From an uncultured Pseudomonadota bacterium (GTDB taxonomy: Bacteria > Pseudomonadota > Gammaproteobacteria > Methylococcales > Methylomonadaceae), in the NCBI GenBank assembly GCA_903904275.1, contig CAIVBX010000230.1:1-6836 (forward strand): a DNA stretch of 6,836 bases, given 5' to 3'. The notes under the pieces were generated by a model. The model searched no databases. It worked only from the letters and a program-made list of their open reading frames with translations, and had not been told where the DNA came from. The position numbers and the translations under genes were made by a program. This document shows positions 1 to 4,999 of this stretch, piece by piece (the stretch's first letter is position 1; each line of letters starts with the position of its first letter).

Positions 1-48
1 GCGGGTCAATTTCTACGCCCCCACCTCGCCCCCACCGTCACCCCCACC
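1..48. repeat. 48-bp terminal direct repeat, left copy (circle overlap)
   Basis: Bases 1-48 match 6789-6836 at 47 of 48 positions; the only difference is G37 against T6825. A long repeat at the two window ends is what a circular molecule gives when its linear record overlaps itself. The inferred circle is about 6788 bp. The mismatch falls inside a tandem array of near-identical units, so a read or assembly error, a variant number of units, or a genuine imperfect repeat could each explain it. Confidence 0.75.
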
Positions 49-58
49 TTCACCCCCC
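16..58. repeat. C-rich tandem array (G-tract repeat on the minus strand)
   Basis: The array has three copies of CCCCCACC at 18-25, 29-36 and 41-48, separated by TCG, GTCA and TTCA, then a C6 run at 53-58. The repeat unit is 11-12 bp. Read on the minus strand this gives four runs of five or six G with loops of 6-7 bases, which fits the usual pattern for a G-quadruplex. A related unit with the same core occurs in inverted orientation at 244-265. The short regular unit recalls iterons, but no binding protein can be assigned from sequence alone. Confidence 0.8.
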
Positions 59-83
59 ATTATTGCTCACTTTAATGTCTTAA

Positions 84-210
84 AGGGGGCGAGGGGGCTT
101 GTTTTTTTCTAAAAATAATAAATTACGTTTTTTATTGCTATTGATTATCATTAAGAATAAAAAGTAGTTTCTGGGGAAAGATATAGGAAAACACGCCCCC
201 CCCCGCCCCC
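84..210. repeat. Inner inverted repeat flanking an AT-rich core
   Basis: The left arm is AAAGGGGGCGAGGGGG followed by CTTGTTTTTTT (from 82). Read in reverse complement, the right arm is AAAAAGGGGGCGGGGGGGGG followed by CGTGTTTT (about 188-215). Between them lie about 90 bases that are mostly A and T. This is the inner pair of a nested palindromic arrangement. It resembles origin or terminus DNA more than a transcription terminator, because no gene end requires termination here on the plus strand. Confidence 0.6.
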
Positions 211-243
211 TTTTTGCACAGAATCCAGCAATGGCGCGGTCGT

Positions 244-297
244 GAGGTGGGGGCGTAGGTGGGGGTTTGCCAAATTTCACCGCCCCCCCCGCCCCCC
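244..297. repeat. G-tract/C-tract outer arm, inverted copy of the window-end array
   Basis: The segment contains GAGGTGGGGGCGTAG (244-258), a further GGTGGGGG unit at 258-265, an AAATTT spacer, then C8 and C6 at 283-290 and 292-297. In reverse complement it reads like 6779-6836: A-run, G6, C, G-run, AAATT, then CCCCCACC units. It lies immediately downstream of the helicase stop codon. Confidence 0.65.
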
Positions 298-305
298 TTT
301 CACAT

Positions 306-1829
306 TCACCCAGGGTCGCCATTTGCAAAAAATCCTGTTTTTTCAGCTTGAATTTTGTCATTTAAATCTTCGCGGTTCTGTTTTTGCCGTTCAAATTCCG
401 TAATGTCATAAACTCGAGTAATGCTGAACTTTTGAACCCCGTGAATTCTGCTAGGCACAAACCCTTTAAGATTCAAATACGCCCGTAATTTATCCATTTC
501 ACGCGCTGTAATCACACATTCAACGTGTGTGCCATTCGCCAAGAGTTTGTCGCCTTTTACAGCCTGAACGAGCTGTTTAACCGTATATTTTTTGAATGGA
601 GCATCACTTAAAACAGGCGAAGGTTCACCCCCAAACCACTGTATGAATTCTTCAATGATGGGGTCGTGATTCATTGCACCGTCTTGATGTGCTTTGATTT
701 CATCAAATAACGCATCATCTTTGTCAAACCACCACTTAGCACCGTTCAAGTATTCCGCCCAAATTTGCGCCCAAACCTGTGCCATATCAACATCGTGATT
801 TTTGTCGCAGTTGGTAATTTCAAGGGGCAAGTAACGACGGTTGCCCGTGTCGTCTTGTAAGAAGTTAGCCACATTCACTGTGGCACAAAATGAGGTTCTA
901 CGGGGGTATTCGTTCGCAACCTTATCGTAAGGTCGTCTTATCAATTCTTGACGTTTTGACAGAAAACTTTTTAACCCTGCGATTTCTGATTTTTTGAAAG
1001 TAGCATCGAGTTCACCTAATTCCACGATCCAAAAACTTGTTGCATCAAAGACACTATCTTTGTCGTCAAGGACAAGAGTTGTCCCACAATTGAAATACTG
1101 CCTTAAATCTAGTGGTGTTGTTCGTTCCAACCAATCGGTTTTGTTGCCACCTTGCAAACTAACCAAGATAAAAACACTTTCAAACTTTTTACGAGCAATG
1201 CCACTCGCAAATAACGGGCTATGTTCTGCTAAATCAATCGAAGCCACGCATTGAATCAACCAAGTCTTAAAGATGCTAAACCCATAGTTATAATCAGATT
1301 GATGCTTTAATGTGAGCGTTTCCAACAATGGTTTGATTCGGTCTTTACCGTCCCAAACTTGCCCCTGTATAAAATCTAATACGGGGTTTTGTTCATTTTG
1401 AAAAAACAACTCATTGATGCCATCGGTTACGCTGTGATTCAGTCCATTCAAAATGCAAAGGTTTCGTAGCTTTTGAAAATTGGCATCGTTGGATAGATCG
1501 CCACTTTTACGGCTACCCTTGAAGGTTATGTGCTTCTTGCGTGTGATTACGTCGTACACGAACCCTATGCCGTAGCACTTCGCCATAAACTCCAAATTCT
1601 CAAGTGTGTTTAGTAGGACAAGGGTTTTATTTCTAAGTACCGTGTGGGGTGCAATATCAACAAAATCAGGAATCGGCTGATCAAGTGGTACGAGGTCAAC
1701 AGGTGCAACCTTTTCGGATTCCAATTTGTAAAATGTTTCTCCACCTGCAAAACTTCTAATTTTTAAAACCTTTGTCGGGTCGGTAGCGGACGCGGCACAC
1801 CACATTACTTTTGCACGATAGTTAGCCAT
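306..1829 (-). CDS. VapE-type superfamily 3-like replicative helicase/ATPase
   Basis: This 507-residue protein is probably the DNA helicase that drives replication of the element. Recognition rests on the VapE (virulence-associated E) signature: FWIVELGELDA at about 266-276 (Walker B region), RRPYDK near 298-303, YPRRTSFCATVN at 308-319 and DDTGNRRYLP at 326-335. About 200 residues precede the ATPase core. The region after about 410 may be a winged-helix DNA-binding tail. The P-loop is odd: it reads SLQGGNKT at 224-231, where relatives have GxQGxGKT or GKS, so the glycine before the lysine is Asn and the first glycine is Ser. The ATG at 1827-1829 has GAGGA eight bases upstream and overlaps the primase stop by 8 bp, which suggests translational coupling. 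Family assignment is firm. Catalytic competence is less sure. Confidence 0.88.
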   Translation of the reverse strand: MANYRAKVMWCAASATDPTKVLKIRSFAGGETFYKLESEKVAPVDLVPLDQPIPDFVDIAPHTVLRNKTLVLLNTLENLEFMAKCYGIGFVYDVITRKKHITFKGSRKSGDLSNDANFQKLRNLCILNGLNHSVTDGINELFFQNEQNPVLDFIQGQVWDGKDRIKPLLETLTLKHQSDYNYGFSIFKTWLIQCVASIDLAEHSPLFASGIARKKFESVFILVSLQGGNKTDWLERTTPLDLRQYFNCGTTLVLDDKDSVFDATSFWIVELGELDATFKKSEIAGLKSFLSKRQELIRRPYDKVANEYPRRTSFCATVNVANFLQDDTGNRRYLPLEITNCDKNHDVDMAQVWAQIWAEYLNGAKWWFDKDDALFDEIKAHQDGAMNHDPIIEEFIQWFGGEPSPVLSDAPFKKYTVKQLVQAVKGDKLLANGTHVECVITAREMDKLRAYLNLKGFVPSRIHGVQKFSITRVYDITEFERQKQNREDLNDKIQAEKTGFFANGDPG

Positions 1830-2883
1830 TTACGTCATCCTCTGGGTCAATGAATGAATCATCCATAAACGCATCAGGATTAGCCAAAATTTGTCCAACA
1901 GTGACTAAACCACACTTACGCCCCCTTAGCACTGTTGATTCAACTAAAACGCCGCTGCGGCGTTTTTTAACGGCTTGTTCTGCCTTCGATTGCGTCATCC
2001 CTTCAGCAACGTGTTTTTTAACTAAGGCTTTGTCGTAGGCTTTGGCAATTCTTCCCGCTTCAGGTCGTATCACCGACTTAGCTAATTCAATCAGGCGTTT
2101 TTGTTCGGATAACTCGGCTTTCGTTAATGTTGTGTCTATGTCAGAAACCGCCCCGCCATCAATCAAAATCAATTCCCGCGCCACTTGCATAACCCCATCA
2201 TTTAGCAGGGGTGGCGCGTCAAAAATCAGCCTTTCGGGGGAATAAACAGCGTCATCAAAGATATAACGCTCTAGCATTGCACCTGACTTTGAAATCTTGA
2301 TATGTCCTAAACCTGCTAACCAAGCTCGATGCTTGACTAATGCGCCGATAGCTGGAATTTGTGAACCTTTTGAAACCATGATGTAGATGTGGCAACCCGA
2401 CTTTATTACTTCAGGTGGCGCGTCATCAGCTAAGTGAACCCCTGCGCTGCTCGAAGGCACAAGTAACATTCCCACATTCTCAAATTCGGGCATAAATTCA
2501 ATAAATTTGGCTCGCAATTCTTCAGGCGACAATTCCTTATCGTCGTAATCAAACATCATGAAAGCTGGTTCATCGTTGAATTCAAGGTAATCTTTCGACC
2601 GTGCAATTGATTCACCCGCGACTACTTTTGCCAAAGTGGTCAATTTTGATATTTCTGAAAATTCTAGTTTGCGTGAGCCAATGCAAAGAGCTTGCTGTTT
2701 GGTCAAATCTTCAATTGTGGTCTTTAATGCGGATAACCCTGCTAACACTCGGTCTTCAATCGTCCCGCTGTATAGGTTGCCGTGGGGCTCTTTTGATAAC
2801 GCACCATCTAGTGCAAAGAATTCTTTGCATAAGTAGCCGTTGTTTGTGGTGATAACACTAATTTTTGCTGTCATTTCGGACAT
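1822..2883 (-). CDS. Archaeo-eukaryotic-type (AEP/PrimPol-like) replication primase
   Basis: This 353-residue protein probably makes primers for, or initiates, replication of the element. The AEP catalytic pattern is visible in order: FDYDD at 111-115 (the metal-binding DxD), SSSAGVH at 144-150 (the SxH nucleotide-binding motif), GCHIYIMV at 163-170, and IFDDAVYSPERLIF at 208-221 (third acidic motif plus a conserved arginine). The basic C-terminal part (about 260-315) may bind DNA or the helicase. It overlaps the VapE helicase gene by 8 bp, a primase-helicase pairing common on plasmids and phage islands. The ATG at 2881-2883 has AAAGG eight bases upstream. That SD lies inside one arm of a 16-bp inverted repeat, so translation may be controlled. 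M4 is an alternative start. The exact AEP subfamily cannot be told by eye. Confidence 0.85.
   Translation of the reverse strand: MSEMTAKISVITTNNGYLCKEFFALDGALSKEPHGNLYSGTIEDRVLAGLSALKTTIEDLTKQQALCIGSRKLEFSEISKLTTLAKVVAGESIARSKDYLEFNDEPAFMMFDYDDKELSPEELRAKFIEFMPEFENVGMLLVPSSSAGVHLADDAPPEVIKSGCHIYIMVSKGSQIPAIGALVKHRAWLAGLGHIKISKSGAMLERYIFDDAVYSPERLIFDAPPLLNDGVMQVARELILIDGGAVSDIDTTLTKAELSEQKRLIELAKSVIRPEAGRIAKAYDKALVKKHVAEGMTQSKAEQAVKKRRSGVLVESTVLRGRKCGLVTVGQILANPDAFMDDSFIDPEDDVNG
1946..1968. other. Perfect intragenic GC hairpin with T-tract
   Basis: AAAACGCCGC (1946-1955) and GCGGCGTTTT (1957-1966) are perfect complements around a single central base, and the plus strand continues to a T6 run. 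It has the form of a rho-independent terminator but lies within the coding region for KKRRSGVL near the end of the primase. On the transcribed (minus) sense the 3' T-run is only four long, so full termination is doubtful. It could give partial attenuation between primase and helicase, or terminate plus-strand antisense transcripts. Confidence 0.45.
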
Positions 2884-2889
2884 ATTTTT

Positions 2890-2940
2890 AGCCTTTAATT
2901 TAGGTTGATAAATCGCCTCAACTCACCTAAACTAAAGGCT
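2890..2940. promoter_or_regulatory. 16-bp inverted repeat covering the primase SD
   Basis: AGCCTTTAATTTAGGT (2890-2905) and ACCTAAACTAAAGGCT (2925-2940) are complementary at 15 of 16 positions around a 19-base spacer. The spacer itself contains TTGA and TCAA, which could extend the stem. The 2890-2905 arm includes the AAAGG that serves as SD for the primase start at 2883. In mRNA, folding would bury the SD. At the DNA level the repeat could be an operator or part of the origin. No convincing sigma70 promoter was found between here and 3024. Confidence 0.6.
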
Positions 2941-2983
2941 CGTTGCGGGCAGTTACGACAGTTACGTCGTGTGTTTCGCTTGA

Positions 2984-3016
2984 AATCTCGAATCTCGAAT
3001 CTCGAATCTCAAATCT
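2984..3016. repeat. 7-bp tandem repeats (AATCTCG), iteron-like
   Basis: The unit AATCTCG occurs at 2984-2990, 2991-2997 and 2998-3004, then AATCTCA at 3005-3011 and a partial AATCT at 3012-3016, about 4.7 copies in total. The array lies in the control region in front of the primase and just behind the RHH gene. Iterons that bind initiator or regulator are usually longer (about 17-22 bp). This could be a small regulator-binding array or a simple slippage repeat. Nearby, at 2950-2968, GTTACGACAGTTACGTC forms a second short duplication. Confidence 0.6.
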
Positions 3017-3024
3017 ATAAATTT

Positions 3025-3060
3025 AAAGCCCTTCAGGTGGTGGTACACCTTTAGGGCTTT
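3025..3060. terminator. Hairpin terminator after the RHH gene
   Basis: AAAGCCCTTCAGGTG (3025-3039) pairs with CACCTTTAGGGCTTT (3046-3060) around a 6-base loop, with two mismatched positions in a 15-bp stem. It begins three bases past the stop codon of the minus-strand RHH gene. On the minus strand the stem ends in GGGCTTT followed by AAATTTAT. On the plus strand the T-rich tail is TTTTATTATTTATT. It therefore separates the regulator genes from the replication module and may work in both directions. Confidence 0.8.
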
Positions 3061-3062
3061 TA

Positions 3063-3329
3063 TTATTTATTACCGCTGTTCACTAAAACCCCCGTGTAAA
3101 AGTCCTGTAAGTTTTCAGTCAGGCAGTCCCATTCATACCCCATTTGAACAATTCCAAGTTCTAGGATAATTTTGGCAACTGCACCCCTTGATTTACCAGA
3201 CTTAGTTGCGAGTGCGTCTAACACCGTCAAATGGTCAACTGGCAACTTTACCGACACATTTTCTGCTTTGGGTGGTGGCGGTGCCATTAGGTGTTGTTCA
3301 ATAGTTTTTGATAATGGATTATTTTTCAT
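3063..3329 (-). CDS. Small ribbon-helix-helix (CopG/Arc-like) DNA-binding protein
   Basis: The 88-residue protein has a short tail with a PPPP stretch (17-20). A typical RHH unit follows: beta strand NVSVKL at 24-29, helix A about 30-43 (PVDHLTVLDALATK), a KSGKSRG turn, and helix B about 47-59 (GAVAKIILELGI). A C-terminal extension of about 25 residues matches nothing I know. RHH proteins of this size act as dimers repressing plasmid replication, partition or toxin operons. Its place just in front of the repeats and the primase suggests copy-number control, which is inference. No SD precedes the ATG at 3327-3329, and a TACAAT box ends six bases before it, so the message may be leaderless. M15 is a weaker alternative start. 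Confidence 0.75.
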   Translation of the reverse strand: MKNNPLSKTIEQHLMAPPPPKAENVSVKLPVDHLTVLDALATKSGKSRGAVAKIILELGIVQMGYEWDCLTENLQDFYTGVLVNSGNK

Positions 3330-3335
3330 GGTGAT

Positions 3336-3365
3336 ATTGTACCGTATCTTTTAAGATTACTTCAA
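3336..3365 (-). promoter_or_regulatory. Possible promoter for the RHH gene (leaderless transcript)
   Basis: On the minus strand TTGAAG (3360-3365) and TACAAT (3336-3341) stand 18 bases apart. The -10 box ends six bases before the ATG, so transcription would begin at or next to the start codon. A short symmetrical element, ATCTT-TT-AAGAT (3347-3358), lies in the spacer and could be an operator. Read-through from the toxin gene upstream is the alternative source of transcript. Confidence 0.35.
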
Positions 3366-3367
3366 AG

Positions 3368-3700
3368 TTATTTTGTCAATTTTTCAGAATTCTTTTCAAA
3401 CTCAACAGCATCTGCCACCGACAAACGCCCCAACCGTTTGAGAATAAAGCCGTTGTCGATAGTAAAGATTTTCATGCGTACTCGACTTGGAACGGTCAAA
3501 CCTGCCATACTCAAATCAGTAACAACTGCATCATGCAGCCAATTTACCCGTGTCGATGACGTTATCATGGCAAAGATTGTCTTACCTACCGATTGATTGA
3601 ATTCGGCATTAGATAAAACAAGAGCTGGACGTACTTTTGTTGATTGCTTATCAGTGAAAGGAAATGGGACTTTTACCACATCGAAACGTTCATAAATCAC
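3368..3700 (-). CDS. MazF/PemK-type toxin, putative endoribonuclease
   Basis: I place the start at GTG (3698-3700), giving 110 residues beginning MIYERFDVVKVPFPFTD, the normal N-terminus of this family. An upstream in-frame start at 3757 would add 19 residues without family character. The conserved pattern is present: PFPFTD at 12-17, KVRPALVLSN at 22-31 with the family arginine at R24, and MITSS at 45-49 supplying the Thr/Ser of the active site. Members cleave mRNA, often at short specific sequences, and are neutralised by the gene product directly upstream. The gene overlaps the antitoxin by 11 bp. Its role here is probably plasmid maintenance. No defect is visible. The target sequence cannot be predicted. 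Confidence 0.85.
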   Translation of the reverse strand: MIYERFDVVKVPFPFTDKQSTKVRPALVLSNAEFNQSVGKTIFAMITSSTRVNWLHDAVVTDLSMAGLTVPSRVRMKIFTIDNGFILKRLGRLSVADAVEFEKNSEKLTK

Positions 3701-3902
3701 GATAGTTCGCCTCGTCTTCTTCGTCCAGCCACTCTTCAGCAAGAGAAGCCTCAACACCTCGTAGAAATAGTGTTTCTTCGCGTTGGATGTTTAGGGATTG
3801 ATACACCTTGATCATGCGCGAAATTAACGTAGTAGTATCGGTATGCTCATACTCAGCAAGGTGGGTAATTTGGGATTCTAGGTCTAGCGGTATAGTTATC
3901 AT
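3690..3902 (-). CDS. Antitoxin partner of the MazF/PemK-type toxin
   Basis: This 70-residue protein is encoded directly before, and overlapping by 11 bp, the PemK-like toxin. That arrangement and its size identify it as the antitoxin. The N-terminal half (ITIPLDLESQITHLAEYE, then helix TDTTTLISRMIKVYQSL) resembles a small RHH-type DNA-binding domain. The C-terminal third is strongly acidic (AEEWLDEEDEANYRDL), as in toxin-neutralising tails. It is not obviously homologous to classic MazE, so the assignment is mainly contextual. The ATG at 3900-3902 shares bases with the TGA of the preceding gene (ATGA overlap), and AAGGAA lies about nine bases upstream, so translation is probably coupled to the 120-residue protein. 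Confidence 0.78.
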   Translation of the reverse strand: MITIPLDLESQITHLAEYEHTDTTTLISRMIKVYQSLNIQREETLFLRGVEASLAEEWLDEEDEANYRDL

Positions 3903-4261
3903 TTTCTTAGTTCCTTGTGGTATTTAAGAACCGCGTGTTCTTGCTCTTCGTTTAGGTCATCAAGCGTGAAACCTAAAGCAAGGCACGCCGTTTTAATGAG
4001 ACTTTGTGCGTCTCGTTTGCGGTTTTTAGACGGTATGTCGTACAACCTTGTTAGCTCTTTGAGTAAATCAACGGGGGCTATCAGTGCATCAATCTTTGCT
4101 AATAAATCCGCATCCACGCCCCGCGCTCTTACTACATTCAAGAATGGAATTAAACGGGCATCCACACGCACGGGAATAGTTGCCGCGTTACCTGTTGGCT
4201 TTCTACCCGCGCCTGTCCTAATTCCGCCCCTGCCTGTCTTGACCTCTTGTATTGCTTGCAT
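3899..4261 (-). CDS. GRKP-type putative DNA-binding regulator, first gene of the toxin-antitoxin operon
   Basis: This 120-residue protein belongs to a loosely defined group with an N-terminal RGGIRTGAGRKPTG segment (11-24), a glycine- and arginine-rich, AT-hook-like stretch common in plasmid and phage DNA-binding proteins. ATIPVRVDARLIPFLNVVRARG (27-48) follows and could be an RHH-like strand and helix. The rest is predicted helical, with an acidic-basic C-terminus. The ATG at 4259-4261 has GAGG about nine bases upstream. It overlaps the antitoxin gene by four bases. The CGTACG inverted repeat around its promoter makes autorepression likely, by this protein or by the antitoxin. No enzymatic motif is seen. 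A partition accessory or operon repressor role is inference. Confidence 0.65.
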   Translation of the reverse strand: MQAIQEVKTGRGGIRTGAGRKPTGNAATIPVRVDARLIPFLNVVRARGVDADLLAKIDALIAPVDLLKELTRLYDIPSKNRKRDAQSLIKTACLALGFTLDDLNEEQEHAVLKYHKELRK

Positions 4262-4282
4262 CTATTTTGCCTCATGTTTGAA

Positions 4283-4321
4283 AACGTACGCTATTCTAAC
4301 ATAATCGTACGTTAATCAAAA
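4283..4321 (-). promoter_or_regulatory. Promoter with CGTACG operator for the regulator/toxin-antitoxin operon
   Basis: On the minus strand a -35-like TTTTGA (4316-4321) and a -10-like TAGAAT (4293-4298) are 17 bases apart. AACGTACG (4283-4290) and CGTACGTT (4306-4313) form a perfect 8-bp inverted repeat with a 15-base spacer. Each arm contains the palindrome CGTACG. One arm lies in the spacer and the other just downstream of the -10 box, so a bound dimer pair would block RNA polymerase. This is a typical layout for an autoregulated operon. Confidence 0.65.
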
Positions 4322-4339
4322 GTGCAGGGGTGGTGCGGG

Positions 4340-4897
4340 TTACTTAATCATTCTGTAAATCGTTTGTCTTGACACGTCGTATTGTTTGGCAAGAGTTGTA
4401 ACGCTTGCACCCGCTGCAATTTGCGCTTTTATTGCCCGTATTTGAGCGTCATCGAGCTTTTTATCAACGCCAAACTTCACACCCTTAGCTAACGCCTTTG
4501 CTATGCCCTCTGCCTGTCTCTCGTTTATAAGTGATTTTTCAAATTGGGCAATCGCCCCGATGATCTGCAACATTAGGGTGTTCATTGGGTTGTCTTTGCC
4601 ACCTTCAAAGGTCAAGCTCTCTTTGTGAAATTTGACCGTCACACCCTTAGCATTCAACTTTTTAACTAAGTCCTGTAAATCAGAAAGGTTACGCGCCAAT
4701 CGGCTTATATCGTGAATGTGTAAGGTCTCGCCATCACGAAACCACTCAATGCAGCTTTGCAGTTCCACTCGTTTGTCTGTGCTGCCACCGCTAACCTTTT
4801 CAGTAAAAACCTTATCAAGCGTCACGCCATCAAGTTGGCGATCTGTATTCTGCCCGTTTGAACTCACACGGATATAACCCACATTTGAACCTTTCAT
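4340..4897 (-). CDS. Serine recombinase, resolvase/invertase family
   Basis: I start at ATG 4895-4897 (185 residues), preceded by AGGTGGA. An upstream in-frame GTG at 4921 would add eight residues unlike the family. The N-terminal catalytic domain shows VGYIRVSS with R10 and nucleophile S12, then DISRLARN (63-70) with the conserved arginines R66 and R69. The long helix E region follows (MLQIIGAIAQFEKSLINERQAEGI). The C-terminus carries a helix-turn-helix (about 149-185, ASVTTLAKQYDVSRQTIYRMI) for site binding. Length and order are those of Tn3-type resolvases and invertases, which cut DNA via a phosphoserine link. On a small plasmid the likely role is resolving multimers. No transposase or invertible segment was found. 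The repeated motifs upstream are its likely site. Confidence 0.92.
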   Translation of the reverse strand: MKGSNVGYIRVSSNGQNTDRQLDGVTLDKVFTEKVSGGSTDKRVELQSCIEWFRDGETLHIHDISRLARNLSDLQDLVKKLNAKGVTVKFHKESLTFEGGKDNPMNTLMLQIIGAIAQFEKSLINERQAEGIAKALAKGVKFGVDKKLDDAQIRAIKAQIAAGASVTTLAKQYDVSRQTIYRMIK

Positions 4898-4913
4898 AAT
4901 TCCACCTGTAATT

Positions 4914-4980
4914 TGTAACACATTGTCTAGGATATGTGTAACAGGTGTAACAGATTTCTAAAAAGGGCTTTCTGTTACAC
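4914..4980. promoter_or_regulatory. Candidate resolvase recombination site/operator (TGTAACA repeats)
   Basis: TGTAACA occurs directly at 4914-4920, 4937-4943 and 4946-4952, and inverted (TGTTACA) at 4973-4979. The last two lie within a perfect 10-bp inverted repeat, GTGTAACAGA (4945-4954) and TCTGTTACAC (4971-4980), with a 16-base spacer. The stretch sits directly in front of the resolvase gene, where res sites of Tn3-type systems are found, and includes TGTCTAGGATA at 4924-4934. A classic three-subsite layout is not clear, so an operator for the resolvase promoter is equally possible. Confidence 0.5.
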
Positions 4981-4999
4981 TTGTACAACGCATTATTTG

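Larger units (their letters stand above)
1..305. other. Gene-free GC-tract inverted-repeat locus; candidate replication origin or element end
   Basis: Across the circle junction the order on the plus strand is: G-run 6784-6789, C-array 16-58, G-runs 84-97, an AT-rich core at about 98-190, C-runs 196-210, G-runs 249-265 and C-runs 283-297. This order is its own reverse complement, so the locus is a large imperfect palindrome with arms of roughly 120 bp. The best matching block is CTACGCCCCCACCTC at 13-27 against its exact complement at 244-258. Both arms also share an AAATT-containing spacer, an A-run followed by G6, and ATTGCT. The AT core (for example 110-180) could serve as an unwinding element. 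An origin is inferred from this structure and from the lack of genes. No DnaA box was recognised. Confidence 0.5.

Noticed and set aside
98..190. DnaA boxes or an IHF site in the AT-rich core
   Set aside because: No match close enough to TTATNCACA or WATCAANNNNTTR was found by eye on either strand.
80..361. Minus-strand 93-residue open frame across the GC-tract locus
   Set aside because: It overlaps the helicase 3' end in another frame. Its proline- and glycine-rich sequence is just the translation of C- and G-runs.
994..1254. Plus-strand 86-residue open frame within the helicase gene
   Set aside because: It lies wholly antisense to the conserved ATPase core and has low-complexity serine-rich sequence.
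1950..1975. Programmed frameshift site (A6 run before a hairpin) in the primase gene
   Set aside because: The in-frame heptamer is T AAA AAA, which does not fit the slippery rule well. There is no spacer before the stem, and no extended product in another frame is evident.
2984..3016. CRISPR array
   Set aside because: The repeats are 7 bp, directly abutting and without spacers, and no cas genes are present.
3701..3757. Longer toxin start at 3757
   Set aside because: The extra 19 residues are a frame-shifted reading of the antitoxin C-terminus. The GTG at 3700 gives the family's standard N-terminus.
3915..4304. Plus-strand 129-residue open frame opposite the GRKP-type regulator
   Set aside because: It is the antisense shadow of a gene with clear SD, promoter and overlap. 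Its composition is serine-, cysteine- and leucine-rich, without motif.
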